NCBI RefSeq assembly: GCF_014349235.1
Contig: NZ_JACSOH010000007.1
Span: forward strand, 62,001 to 126,000
DNA length: 64,000 nt
Direction: 5' to 3'
DNA from: Cytophaga sp. FL35
GTDB taxonomy: Bacteria > Bacteroidota > Bacteroidia > Flavobacteriales > Flavobacteriaceae
Shown one piece after another: positions 32,605-41,868 of the stretch (positions are counted from its first letter, which is position 1; the number at the start of each line of letters is the position of its first letter). Below the pieces are notes generated by a model. The model was not told the DNA's origin. It searched no databases and saw nothing but the letters and a program-made list of their open reading frames with translations. The position numbers and the translations under genes were made by a program.

Positions 32605-32687
32605 CAATTCTTCATCGGGTTTAAAGTCCGTTTGATAGGGTTAACGCTCACTCCTTCAATTTACTACCATTGTAGAAAACATTTGCA

Positions 32688-33470
32688 ATGGACGATAAGA
32701 TAAAGAAAGTGGCCTATACCGGCTTTATAGCCAAGGGTGCTGTTTATGGTATAACAGGTATATTGGCTTTTTTGGCAGCTTTTAATCTGGGAGGTTCCAA
32801 GGCCGGAAAATTTCAGGTGATAGAATTCTTGGAAAAACAGCCCTTTGGTAAGGTACTTTTGGCGCTATTAGGTATCGGTCTTATTTGTTACGCGCTATGG
32901 CGCTTTATCCAGAGTATTCAAGACCCCGAAAACATTGGTACGGATAAAAAGGGGCTTGTTAAGCGGGTTTCCTTTTTCATTAGTGGACTCATTTATTTGG
33001 GGCTGGGTATTTTTTCGATAGTGGATATCTTTTACGAACCTTCCTCTGGCGGTGGCAGTGGAAACGGTTCATTCCTAGGTCCGCAACTAAAGACCTACCT
33101 ATTTATCGCCATAGGACTTGCATTGGCTGGGAAGGGTATTTATCAATTTATTAAAGCTTACAAAGGCGATTTTCTTCAGAAATTTGAGATTGGCAGTATT
33201 TCCGATAGTAAAAAAAGAAAGGCCATTAAGACTTTTGGTTACGGCGGACTCATTTCACGAGGTATTCTCACCTGCATTATTTCCTATTTTTTCCTAAAAG
33301 CAGGATTTTCGTTTTCCGGCGATGATTCCATGAAAGGTACTAAAGAAGCGTTTTCCTTTCTTCAGGAAACCTCCTCCGGACCTTGGTTGATGGGAATCGT
33401 TGCTGCTGGATTGGTGTGCTACGGACTTTACATGTTCGCCCAAGCCCGCTATCGCAAGTTTAACGGCTAG
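32688..33470 (+). CDS. DUF1206 membrane protein
   Basis: 260 residues with six hydrophobic helices arranged as three pairs, matching the threefold DUF1206 repeat: each begins with a GxxxKGxxYGxxG-like turn (GFIAKGAVYGITGILA; FFISGLIYLGLGIFS; GLISRGILTCIISYF). No function is established for the family. It ends at 33470, immediately next to the convergent symporter stop at 33471, with no room for a terminator between them. Confidence 0.85.
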   Translation: MDDKIKKVAYTGFIAKGAVYGITGILAFLAAFNLGGSKAGKFQVIEFLEKQPFGKVLLALLGIGLICYALWRFIQSIQDPENIGTDKKGLVKRVSFFISGLIYLGLGIFSIVDIFYEPSSGGGSGNGSFLGPQLKTYLFIAIGLALAGKGIYQFIKAYKGDFLQKFEIGSISDSKKRKAIKTFGYGGLISRGILTCIISYFFLKAGFSFSGDDSMKGTKEAFSFLQETSSGPWLMGIVAAGLVCYGLYMFAQARYRKFNG

Positions 33471-34796
33471 TTATTTTACCTCATCAAAATTATCGTCCCA
33501 ATTCTTCACTTTGGGTTTCATACTCTTTCCAACGGATTTTGCCACCATCATGGACACGCAGGCATCCCCAGTAATGTTGACCACGGTACGTAACATGTCC
33601 AACGGTCTATCAACCGCAAAAATCAACGCCAGGCCTATGGCCAATTTGTCAGCAGGAAAACCGATAGCCTCCAATACAATAACCAACATTACCATACCCG
33701 CACCGGGAACGGCAGCAGAGCCAATAGATGCCAATAGGGCGGTAAGAACAATAGTTAACTGTCCGCTAAAACTTAAATCAAAACTTAAGGCCTGGGCAAT
33801 AAATACCGCCGCCACCCCTTGGTAGAGACTCGTGCCGTCCATATTGATTGTAGCACCTACCGGAAGCACAAAACTGGAAATTTCCTTATCTACCCCAATG
33901 TGCTCCTCTACCCTTTCCATAGTTACCGGAAGCGTAGCAGCGCTGGAACTCGTACTGAAAGCCAATAATTGCGCCGGACTTATTTTTTGAAGGAAGGTCC
34001 ATGGGTTATACTTCGTAAACGTACCAACGACCAAACTATAGAAAACAATCATTAGCACCAAACCTAAAACCACTACTCCGGCATACTTTAAAAGTGCCAA
34101 GAGAATATCAGGGTCACCCGAAGACACCACCACATTTGCTAAGAGTGCAAAAACGGCAATGGGTGCAGTTAGCATGATCAAATCCACCATTTTAAGCACC
34201 ACTTCGTTCAGGGAGTCGAAAAACTTTTTTAGCGGCTTGGCGTTCTTTTCGCCAATTAAAAGCATGGAAATACCCAAAAAGATGGTGAAAAATATCACTT
34301 GGAGCATGGAACTGTTGTCCCCCAAAGCCTTAAAAGCATTGTCGGGCACCATATCCTCCAAAAATTGCAAAGGCCCACTTTCCTTTTGACGGGAAGCTTC
34401 CTCTAGTTTAGAGGTAACCCCACTATCATTGGAATAGGTTTCCGTAAGTTGGGCGATGGTTTCCTCTGAAATGCCGATTCCAGGCTTTATGGCATTTACC
34501 AAAAGAAGCCCAATGGTAATGGCCACCACTGTAGTACCTATGTAAATAGCAATAGTCCTTAGACCTATATTTCGGAATTTTGAAATATCCTTTAAATCGG
34601 ATATCCCTTTTACTAGCGAAGCAAGAATTAACGGAATGGCAATTAATTTGAGCAGCTTAACAAAGATACTTCCAAAGGGATTGATCCAATCTTGTACAAA
34701 TTGAGGTCCCCATTCAAAATTGGTCATTAAAAAGCCAAAAAGAATTCCCAATAGCATTCCTATGAGAATCTTCCAGTGTAATTCCAGTTTTCGCAT
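33471..34796 (-). CDS. dicarboxylate/amino acid:cation symporter (DAACS)
   Basis: 441 residues with the GltPh-type fold. HP1 carries AFSTSSSAATLPVTME (the serine-rich SSSAATLP motif), TM7 carries NMDGTSLYQGVAAVFIAQ (NMDGT sodium/substrate motif), and HP2/TM8 has AAVPGAGMVMLVIVLEAIG and AVDRPLDMLRTVVNITGDA (the Asp and Arg/Asn substrate site). It imports glutamate, aspartate or C4-dicarboxylates with Na+ or H+. Single gene, convergent with DUF1206. Confidence 0.93.
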   Translation of the reverse strand: MRKLELHWKILIGMLLGILFGFLMTNFEWGPQFVQDWINPFGSIFVKLLKLIAIPLILASLVKGISDLKDISKFRNIGLRTIAIYIGTTVVAITIGLLLVNAIKPGIGISEETIAQLTETYSNDSGVTSKLEEASRQKESGPLQFLEDMVPDNAFKALGDNSSMLQVIFFTIFLGISMLLIGEKNAKPLKKFFDSLNEVVLKMVDLIMLTAPIAVFALLANVVVSSGDPDILLALLKYAGVVVLGLVLMIVFYSLVVGTFTKYNPWTFLQKISPAQLLAFSTSSSAATLPVTMERVEEHIGVDKEISSFVLPVGATINMDGTSLYQGVAAVFIAQALSFDLSFSGQLTIVLTALLASIGSAAVPGAGMVMLVIVLEAIGFPADKLAIGLALIFAVDRPLDMLRTVVNITGDACVSMMVAKSVGKSMKPKVKNWDDNFDEVK

Positions 34797-34893
34797 GCAT
34801 TTAAAGTTTAAGCAAGTAATATACAGTTTTTGCTCAGAAAGCCGAAAAACAACATTCCAATGAACATAGAAAATATCAATTTCCTAAAAATTC

Positions 34894-35964
34894 TTATTCT
34901 TTTCCCTTGATGGTACGATTTAGCAAGGTGTAATCTGCCAATACCAAAGCGGTCATAGCCTCAACAATGGGTACGGCCCTGGGAACGACACAGGGGTCAT
35001 GCCTACCTTTTCCTTGGGTCTGCACGGTATTTCCATCCCTATCAATAGTCTCATAAGGCTGAATTAGCGTGGCAACCGGTTTGAAGGCCACGTTAAAGTA
35101 AATATCCATGCCATTGCTGATACCACCTTGAATTCCACCACTGTAGTTGGTTTTGGTACTGCCGTCTTGGTTAAATTGATCGTTGTGCTGGCTACCTTTC
35201 ATTTGTACGCCCTCAAAACCACTGCCGTATTCAAAACCTTTTACGGCATTGATGGATAGCATGGCTTTGCCCAATTCGGCATGAAGTTTATCAAAAACAG
35301 GTTCCCCAAGTCCGATAGGTACGTTTTTGGCCACACAGGTGATAACACCGCCAATGGTATCACCTTCTTTTCGAATCTCTTTGATATAATCTTCCATGCG
35401 GGAAGCCATTTCCATATCAGCGCAGCGAACGGGATTTTTTTCAATATTGGAAAAATCCAGCTCTTGATATGGGGTTTCCAACTTCATGGTCCCCACTTGG
35501 GATACAAAGGCATTGATTTCAATTCCCGACAAAAATTGCTTGGCAATGGCCCCTGCCACTACCCTACTGGCCGTTTCACGGGCCGAACTACGTCCGCCTC
35601 CTCGATAATCCCGAAATCCGTATTTCTGATCATACACATAATCGGCGTGCGAAGGACGATAGGAGTCTTTAATATGGGAATAATCCTTGGATTTTTGATT
35701 GGTGTTATGAATGGCAAAACCGATGGGCGTACCTGTGGTCTTTCCCTCAAAAATACCTGAATAAAACTCAACGGTATCCGGTTCTTTCCTTTGGGTTACA
35801 ATGGCCGACTGCCCTGGTTTACGACGGTCGAGTTCATTTTGTATGGCCTCAAGGTCGATTTCGATACCTGAAGGGCATCCATCTAGAACCCCGCCTATGG
35901 CTGCACCGTGCGATTCACCAAAGGTGCTAAGTTTAAATATATTTCCAAAAGTATTTCCCGCCAT
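34894..35964 (-). CDS. aroC: chorismate synthase
   Basis: 356 residues, normal length. [17 protein letters not shown] at the N-terminus contains the first signature and the catalytic His17-region; [18 protein letters not shown] is the second FMN/EPSP-binding signature; and [20 protein letters not shown] is the third with the second catalytic His. It converts EPSP to chorismate, the last step of the shikimate trunk, using reduced FMN. Transcribed alone to the left. Confidence 0.97.
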   Translation of the reverse strand: MAGNTFGNIFKLSTFGESHGAAIGGVLDGCPSGIEIDLEAIQNELDRRKPGQSAIVTQRKEPDTVEFYSGIFEGKTTGTPIGFAIHNTNQKSKDYSHIKDSYRPSHADYVYDQKYGFRDYRGGGRSSARETASRVVAGAIAKQFLSGIEINAFVSQVGTMKLETPYQELDFSNIEKNPVRCADMEMASRMEDYIKEIRKEGDTIGGVITCVAKNVPIGLGEPVFDKLHAELGKAMLSINAVKGFEYGSGFEGVQMKGSQHNDQFNQDGSTKTNYSGGIQGGISNGMDIYFNVAFKPVATLIQPYETIDRDGNTVQTQGKGRHDPCVVPRAVPIVEAMTALVLADYTLLNRTIKGKE

Positions 35965-36175
35965 ATAATTCCCCTAAAATTAGATAACCTAAAAAGGTTA
36001 TAACATTAATAAAGCCGATATCCAACATCGGCCGTTCATCGACTTTGCGTCTATTTAAAGACCTCAAAGTTAAATTTTAATTAACAGTCTTGCAAAGTAA
36101 AAGACATGGGGTTGAAGCAGAACATAATACATTGTTATTGGCTAGTTTACCATTAATTTATATGAAAGTTCTTTT

Positions 36176-37000
36176 TTGGAGGAAAATTCCATCAAATTGA
36201 AAAAGCGTAAACTAGAAGTCGTTGTCATTTCAGATGTTCACTTAGGTTCGTTGAACTGCCATGCAGATGAACTGAATACCTATCTGCACAGTATTGAGCC
36301 AAAAAAACTCATTTTGAACGGTGATATCCTGGATGTAGGGCAATTTAACAAACGGTATTTCCCAAAATCGCATATGAAGGTCATTCGTAAGATTATGGCC
36401 CTGTCAACCAAAGGTACACAAGTCTTTTTCATTACCGGCAATAGGGATGAAGTCCTAAGAAAGTTGTCCGGGACCTCAATGGGTAATATTCACATTGTGG
36501 ACAAACTGGTACTTCAACTGGATGGAAAAAAAGCTTGGTTCTTTCATGGCGACGTATTTGACAATCCTTTTCTGAATATCAACTGGCTGGCCAAGTTGGG
36601 TTCTTTGGGGTATCAACTTCTCTTTTCCTTCAATAAGTTCACCAACTACATTTATTATAAGAGCGGCAAAAAGCGCCCTACCTTGTCCTTAACAAGCAAA
36701 GAAAACGCCATTACTACCTATATCAATGATTTTGAGGAATTTTCAGTAAAAATGGCGGTTAGAAAGCATTACGACTATGTGGTATGCGGACACCTGCACC
36801 ACCCCAAAAAAGAACGGTATAAAATAAGGGACAGTCATTGTACCTATCTGAACTCCGGAGATTGGGTAAAAAACCTAACCTCATTGGAGTATAACTTTAA
36901 ACGATGGAAAATTTACCGGTATCAGCATGATAAATTATCCCCTTTTTTATGGACATGGAACTGCGGGAAATGGATATGCAAGAACTTTTTGAACAGTTAG
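36176..37000 (+). CDS. LpxH-like UDP-2,3-diacylglucosamine diphosphatase
   Basis: 274 residues from a TTG start. The calcineurin-like metallophosphoesterase motifs are complete: VVVISDVHLGS (DxH), LNGDILDVGQF (GD), FITGNRDEVLRK (GNRD, the LpxH version of GNHD), FFHGDVFDN and VVCGHLHHPKK (GHxH). It should hydrolyse UDP-2,3-diacylglucosamine in lipid A synthesis. The start is uncertain: an ATG at 36162 is one base out of frame across a run of six T (36172-36177), so the TTG at 36176 or 36194, or a one-base indel, are alternatives. Convergent with the FAD/Fe-S oxidoreductase. Confidence 0.85.
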   Translation: MEENSIKLKKRKLEVVVISDVHLGSLNCHADELNTYLHSIEPKKLILNGDILDVGQFNKRYFPKSHMKVIRKIMALSTKGTQVFFITGNRDEVLRKLSGTSMGNIHIVDKLVLQLDGKKAWFFHGDVFDNPFLNINWLAKLGSLGYQLLFSFNKFTNYIYYKSGKKRPTLSLTSKENAITTYINDFEEFSVKMAVRKHYDYVVCGHLHHPKKERYKIRDSHCTYLNSGDWVKNLTSLEYNFKRWKIYRYQHDKLSPFLWTWNCGKWICKNFLNS

Positions 37001-37056
37001 CTACCCACACAACAACAAGAAGGTTAAAAAAGAAGAAAGACCAGCGCGATTAACCT

Positions 37057-39969
37057 CTAATTTATTAAAGCATTTTTTAATATTGTAACCGGATGCAAAG
37101 CCTTTCTTTTGGTTCCGTCATAAATTTGATGCCTGCAACTCGTTCCATTTGCTGAAATTATGGTGTCCTCAGGGCTCTTCCTTACCGCTGGAAACAATTT
37201 AAGCTCCCCTATTTGCATGCTTACTTCATAGTGTTCTTTCTCATATCCAAAGGACCCCGCCATGCCGCAACAACCAGAGCTAATAATGGAAACCGAATAA
37301 TTTTCCGGTAGGTTGAGCACATCAAACGTTACTTTTTGGTTGCTCAATGATTTTTGATGGCAATGACTGTGAATTTTAACCGTTTTGGCCTCTTTGGTAA
37401 ACAGGTTTGAGGTAAGTTCCCCTTTTTGTATTTCCTGCGCCAAGAACTCCTCTAACAAGTAGGAGTTTAATGCAATGGCGTTGGTGGTTTCCGTATCCTT
37501 GACAAACCTTTTGTACTCATCCCTAAAAGTCAAGACTGCGGAAGGTTCCAATCCAATGACCGGCAACTGTTCATCTGCGAATTTTTTAAGCTTTGGAATA
37601 TTTTCCAATGCCAATTTTTTGGCCTGTTTTAAAAAACCTTTTGAAAGATAGGTACGTCCGCTTTCAGCATAAAATAGCTGCACATCATAACCCAGTTTAA
37701 CTAAAAGTTCTATGGCATCCTTGCCCAGTTCAATATCCAAATAATGACTGAACTCGTCAATATACAAAACCACCTTTCTTTTTTTGGCAGGTTGTTGTTT
37801 TTTATATAGTTGCAAATGTTTATCAAAATTGAAACTTGAAACTTTTGGAAGACTTCTTTGAGGTGCTACATTGGCCGTTTTCTTTAGCAACCCACCAATT
37901 AACGAAGAGTCGTACATAGCATTGGTCAACCCAGATACCTTACTTCCCAATTTGTTGAATTTGGTATTATGGGCAAACAATTTACTGCGCAGGGAATACC
38001 CATTTTCCTCTTGGTATTGATATAGAAATTCCGCTTTTAATGTGGCGATGTCCACATTGCTAGGGCACTCGCTGGAGCAAGCTTTACAGCTAAGACAATA
38101 ATCAAAAACCTCTTTTAGTTCCTTTTGATCAAATTTATTTGCCTTATCGGAATTGGTCAAAAACTCACGTAATGCGTTCGCTCTCCCTCTTGTGGTATGC
38201 TTCTCATTTCGGGTGGCATGATAACTTGGGCACATTGCGCCCTTCATACTTTCCGTCTTTCTGCAGTCACCACTACCGTTGCACTTCTCCGCAGCTCTTA
38301 AAATACCCTGACTATCCGAGAAATCCAACAAAGTCTCCACTTCCGGTTCTTCCCTATCAATTTCATAGCGAAGGGATTCGTCCATAGGAAAGGCATCCAC
38401 TATTTTACCGGGGTTGAATATATTTTTAGGGTCAAAATACGACTTCACTCTTTTCAAGAGCTCATAATTCTTTTCCCCGATCATTAGCGGTATGAATTCC
38501 GCCCGAACGATACCGTCACCATGTTCCCCACTAAAAGAACCCTTATATTTTTTGGTAAGCTTTGCTACATCCGTAGTAATATCCCTAAAAAGACCAACAT
38601 CGGTTTTTTTCTTAAGATCAAGGATGGGTCGCAAATGCAATTCCCCCGCACCGGCGTGCGCATAATACACGGCGCTTTGGTTATATCCTTTCATAATTGC
38701 GGTAAACTCCGCTATAAAAGCACTGAGGTCTTCCACAGCCACAGCTGTATCCTCAATACAGGCCACCGCTTTCTTGTCCCCTACCATATTACCCAAAAGC
38801 CCCAATCCGGCCTTTCTTAATTCGATGGCCTTGTTAATATCCGCCCCATACAATACGGGGTTGGCATAGGACAGCCCAGATTTAGCAACAGTAGCTTGTA
38901 AGGAATTTATTTGAACATCCAAGTCTTCTTGGGTGTTGGCCTTTAGCTCCAGCATAAGCAACGCCGCAGGGTCTCCCTCAACAAAGAATCTATTTTTTAA
39001 TTGCTCTCGGTTATTTTTGGTACAGTCCAAAATTACCTTGTCCATCATCTCACACAAGTGAAGCGAGTGTTCCATCACTGGTGCCACATCCAACAAACAA
39101 TCTTCTAGCGTGTGATAATGGGTAACTACCATTGCGGCGTATGCAGGAGGTAAATCATCCAACTGCAGAGTGATTTCTGTTGTAAAGGCCAATGTACCTT
39201 CACTACCGCTCAGCAATTGGCACATGTTGAAATCTGCCCCATTCTCACTAAAAACGGCATTGTGTAATAATTCATCTACAGCATAACCTGTATTTCTTCT
39301 ATGTATTTCAGGCTTAGGGAACTGAGCTTCTATCTCTTCCCTTATTTCTTTATTAGATAGCTCTTTATATATGCTGTTGTAAATAGAAGCTTCAAAATCG
39401 TACCCTTTCAATTTTTTTTGAAATTCATCTACGGACAGGGATGTAAATTCGGCATCGCTTCCATCAGATAAGATAGTCTTCATTGAAATAATCTTATCCC
39501 TGGTTACCCCATATTGTATGGAGGTAGTTCCTGAAGAATTATTACCTACCATGCCCCCGATCATACATCTATTGGCGGTAGATGTATTGGGTCCAAAAAA
39601 TAGTCCGTGTGGTGCCAGATACTGGTTAAGTTCGTCCCTAATAACCCCAGGTTGTACCGTAACCTGCTTTTTGTCCACATCCAAAGAAACGATTTTTGTG
39701 AAGTTTTTAGAAACGTCTACCACAATACCATCGCCCACACATTGCCCTGCCAAGGATGTACCTGCCGTCCTAGGAATGATACCCACTCCATTCTTACTGG
39801 CAAAATGGATGATTTTCTTAATATCGTCCGTTGTTTCCGGAAAGGTAACCGCTAAAGGTATTTTACGGTATACAGAGGCATCTGTAGCATATAATGCCTT
39901 GGTTAATTCATCAGATAATAACTGGCCTTGAAGGGATGCTCCCAATCCCTCGAGTAAATTTTTATTCAA
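37057..39969 (-). CDS. FAD-linked oxidase/Fe-S oxidoreductase fusion (YdiJ-like)
   Basis: 970 residues. The N-terminal GlcD-like FAD domain (about 1-540) has GIIPRTAGTSLAGQCVGDG (PP loop) and ..SGEHGDGIVRAEFI. A ferredoxin-like segment follows with CNGSGDCRKTESMKGAMCPSY and CLSCKACSSECPSNVD (4Fe-4S ligands). The C-terminal GlpC-like part has two CCG-type motifs, HSHCHQKSLSN and SSGCCGMAGSFGYEKEHY. It matches D-2-hydroxyglutarate/D-lactate dehydrogenase YdiJ-type enzymes; the specific 2-hydroxyacid is uncertain. Single gene. Confidence 0.92.
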   Translation of the reverse strand: MNKNLLEGLGASLQGQLLSDELTKALYATDASVYRKIPLAVTFPETTDDIKKIIHFASKNGVGIIPRTAGTSLAGQCVGDGIVVDVSKNFTKIVSLDVDKKQVTVQPGVIRDELNQYLAPHGLFFGPNTSTANRCMIGGMVGNNSSGTTSIQYGVTRDKIISMKTILSDGSDAEFTSLSVDEFQKKLKGYDFEASIYNSIYKELSNKEIREEIEAQFPKPEIHRRNTGYAVDELLHNAVFSENGADFNMCQLLSGSEGTLAFTTEITLQLDDLPPAYAAMVVTHYHTLEDCLLDVAPVMEHSLHLCEMMDKVILDCTKNNREQLKNRFFVEGDPAALLMLELKANTQEDLDVQINSLQATVAKSGLSYANPVLYGADINKAIELRKAGLGLLGNMVGDKKAVACIEDTAVAVEDLSAFIAEFTAIMKGYNQSAVYYAHAGAGELHLRPILDLKKKTDVGLFRDITTDVAKLTKKYKGSFSGEHGDGIVRAEFIPLMIGEKNYELLKRVKSYFDPKNIFNPGKIVDAFPMDESLRYEIDREEPEVETLLDFSDSQGILRAAEKCNGSGDCRKTESMKGAMCPSYHATRNEKHTTRGRANALREFLTNSDKANKFDQKELKEVFDYCLSCKACSSECPSNVDIATLKAEFLYQYQEENGYSLRSKLFAHNTKFNKLGSKVSGLTNAMYDSSLIGGLLKKTANVAPQRSLPKVSSFNFDKHLQLYKKQQPAKKRKVVLYIDEFSHYLDIELGKDAIELLVKLGYDVQLFYAESGRTYLSKGFLKQAKKLALENIPKLKKFADEQLPVIGLEPSAVLTFRDEYKRFVKDTETTNAIALNSYLLEEFLAQEIQKGELTSNLFTKEAKTVKIHSHCHQKSLSNQKVTFDVLNLPENYSVSIISSGCCGMAGSFGYEKEHYEVSMQIGELKLFPAVRKSPEDTIISANGTSCRHQIYDGTKRKALHPVTILKNALIN

Positions 39970-40049
39970 TGGTAGACAATTTTGCTCGCTAAATTAAGTT
40001 TTTATGCTTGAACGGAACAGCTTAAAACTGTTTTTAGACAAAATTGAAT

Positions 40050-40568
40050 ATGATTATGAAAAAAATGAAGTTACTTGCCTTTTTGGCCTTTTTTGCAGCC
40101 CTTAACAGCCTATATTCACAAGAAATATCCGATCATGCCCTAGGTTTAAGATTAGGTGATAGTGATGGCTTTGGCGCTGAAATCTCCTATCAAAAGCTCA
40201 TAGGTAGATATACCCGGGCAGAAATTGATCTAGGCTGGAGGGACAGCAGGGAATTTGACGCCCTTAAACTTACCGGTATTTACCAATGGGTCTATAATAT
40301 TGACCGTGGTTTTAACTGGTTCTATGGTGTTGGGGGCGGTGCCGGAAGTGTAGATTTTGCCCCTAAACTTAACAATAACGGCATACCTTACGACCCCGAT
40401 GGAGGACTATTTGTCTTTGTGGCCGGCGATGTGGGTGTGGAATATAATTTTGATTTTCCATTATTGGTTTCCTTGGATTTTAGACCGGAATTAGGACTTA
40501 TAGGATATAGCGAGTTTGACAATACCTTTAATTTTGATGTTGCCCTTGGGGTACGGTATCAATTCTAA
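40050..40568 (+). CDS. small outer-membrane beta-barrel protein
   Basis: 172 residues from the ATG at 40050 (a TTG at 40044 is possible). Signal peptide to about residue 24 (LNSLYSQ), then alternating beta strands (GFGAEISYQKLIG, RAEIDLGWR, FNWFYGVGGGAGSV, VEYNFDFPLLVSLDFRPE) ending FNFDVALGVRYQF with a terminal Phe, the signature of a small barrel inserted by BAM. Probably structural or a small porin-like protein. Followed by a strong terminator. Confidence 0.8.
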   Translation: MIMKKMKLLAFLAFFAALNSLYSQEISDHALGLRLGDSDGFGAEISYQKLIGRYTRAEIDLGWRDSREFDALKLTGIYQWVYNIDRGFNWFYGVGGGAGSVDFAPKLNNNGIPYDPDGGLFVFVAGDVGVEYNFDFPLLVSLDFRPELGLIGYSEFDNTFNFDVALGVRYQF

Positions 40569-40587
40569 ACCAAAACCACTTAAAAAA

Positions 40588-40621
40588 AAGCCCTTAACAG
40601 CAAATGTTAAGGGCTTTTTTT
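40588..40621 (+). terminator. strong intrinsic terminator
   Basis: AAGCCCTTAACA and TGTTAAGGGCTT form a perfect 12-bp stem around the loop GCAAA, followed by a T run. It lies 20 bp after the stop at 40568; the A run before it also makes it usable from the other strand. Confidence 0.9.
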
Positions 40622-40664
40622 ATTTTAACTATATGACTATTTTTACCGCAACTAAAATCATATA

Positions 40665-41795
40665 ATGAAAAGAATAGTAGCTACCTTATCCATTTTAATT
40701 GGCCTTAGTGCTTGTAATCAAAAACCGGAAGGATATACCGTTGATGGGAACATTCGAGGAGAAGTTGAAAACGGCACCAACGTTTATTTGAGAGCTGTAG
40801 GTGAGAATGGACAACCTGTAGATGTTGATACCACGAAGTTGGAGAACGGAAAATTCACTTTTACCGGTAAAATGGATGCGCCTGAAATGCATTACCTTTT
40901 TGTGGAAAACTTAATGGGATATGCTCCCGTGATTCTTGAAAACGGCACCATCCAATTATCCGCACAAAAGGACAGTCTTGGTATGGCAGAAGTAAAAGGT
41001 ACACCACAAAATGAAACCTTCACGGATTATATGGAGCAATCCAAGGAACTTACCTTAAGAGCCCAGTCCATTCAACAAGATATGCAACAGGCCAATGTAA
41101 GTAGGGATACGGCAACAGCAATTTCCTTACGGGACGAAATGCAGGAGCTTCAGGAAACTTACAAGAATTTTGAACTGGATTACATCAAACAACATCCAGA
41201 CGCCTTGATTACCGCTCTATTGATAGATCGAGCCGTTGGTACCAGAACCGTAACTGCGGAGGAAGCCCAAACAATGTATGATGCCCTTTCCCCTGAAATC
41301 AAAAATACCAAGATCGCCAAAAGTATCATGGAAAAATTGGATGCCCAGAAAAAGGCCGAGGAAAATGAGAAGAATACTTCCATTGGCGCAAAGGCACCTG
41401 AATTTACCGCTCCTAATCCAGACGGTAAGGATGTGGCTCTGGCCGATGTTTTAGGCAAAGTTACTTTAATCGATTTTTGGGCTGCCTGGTGCAAACCCTG
41501 CAGAGCCGAAAACCCTAATGTAGTATCAGTTTATAACAAGTACCACGATAAGGGATTAAATATTATTGGAGTTTCTTTGGACAGAACGGCCGATGCTTGG
41601 AAAAAGGCGATTGAAGACGATGGACTCACATGGAACCATGTTTCGCATGTAGCTTATTTTAATGACCCAATCGCCAAGCTATACAATGTTAATGCTATTC
41701 CAGCTGCATTTCTTTTGGACGAAAACGGCGTTATCATTGCTAAAAACCTTCGTGGCCCAGCTTTGGAAGAAAAGGTTGCTGAGCTACTTAATTAG
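40665..41795 (+). CDS. TlpA-type thioredoxin lipoprotein with DUF4369 domain
   Basis: 376 residues with a lipobox SACNQ (Cys17). The N-terminal DUF4369 part (about 20-130: YTVDGNIRGEVENGTNVYLR) is the Bacteroidota-specific domain, then a helical linker, then a thioredoxin domain with FWAAWCKPCRAENP, redox motif CKPC near residue 274-277. The cis-Pro is in NVNAIPAAFLLDENG. It likely reduces periplasmic disulfides, for example in cytochrome maturation. Terminated by the hairpin at 41821-41850. Confidence 0.92.
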   Translation: MKRIVATLSILIGLSACNQKPEGYTVDGNIRGEVENGTNVYLRAVGENGQPVDVDTTKLENGKFTFTGKMDAPEMHYLFVENLMGYAPVILENGTIQLSAQKDSLGMAEVKGTPQNETFTDYMEQSKELTLRAQSIQQDMQQANVSRDTATAISLRDEMQELQETYKNFELDYIKQHPDALITALLIDRAVGTRTVTAEEAQTMYDALSPEIKNTKIAKSIMEKLDAQKKAEENEKNTSIGAKAPEFTAPNPDGKDVALADVLGKVTLIDFWAAWCKPCRAENPNVVSVYNKYHDKGLNIIGVSLDRTADAWKKAIEDDGLTWNHVSHVAYFNDPIAKLYNVNAIPAAFLLDENGVIIAKNLRGPALEEKVAELLN

Positions 41796-41820
41796 AAAAA
41801 ACAAAATACACGGAAATAAA

Positions 41821-41850
41821 AAACCCCGAACATAGCTGTTCGGGGTTTTT
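41821..41850. terminator. bidirectional terminator
   Basis: AAACCCCGAACA and TGTTCGGGGTTT make a perfect 12-bp stem with loop TAGC, flanked by A and T runs on the two sides. It serves the TlpA gene (+) and the convergent beta-propeller gene (-). Confidence 0.92.
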
Positions 41851-41868
41851 AGTTTGAACTATTTCGAG

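Noticed and set aside
37021-37056. Inverted repeat AGGTTAA / TTAACCT between the LpxH-like and FAD/Fe-S genes
   Set aside because: The loop is about 20 bases and no T run follows on either strand, so it is not a convincing terminator.
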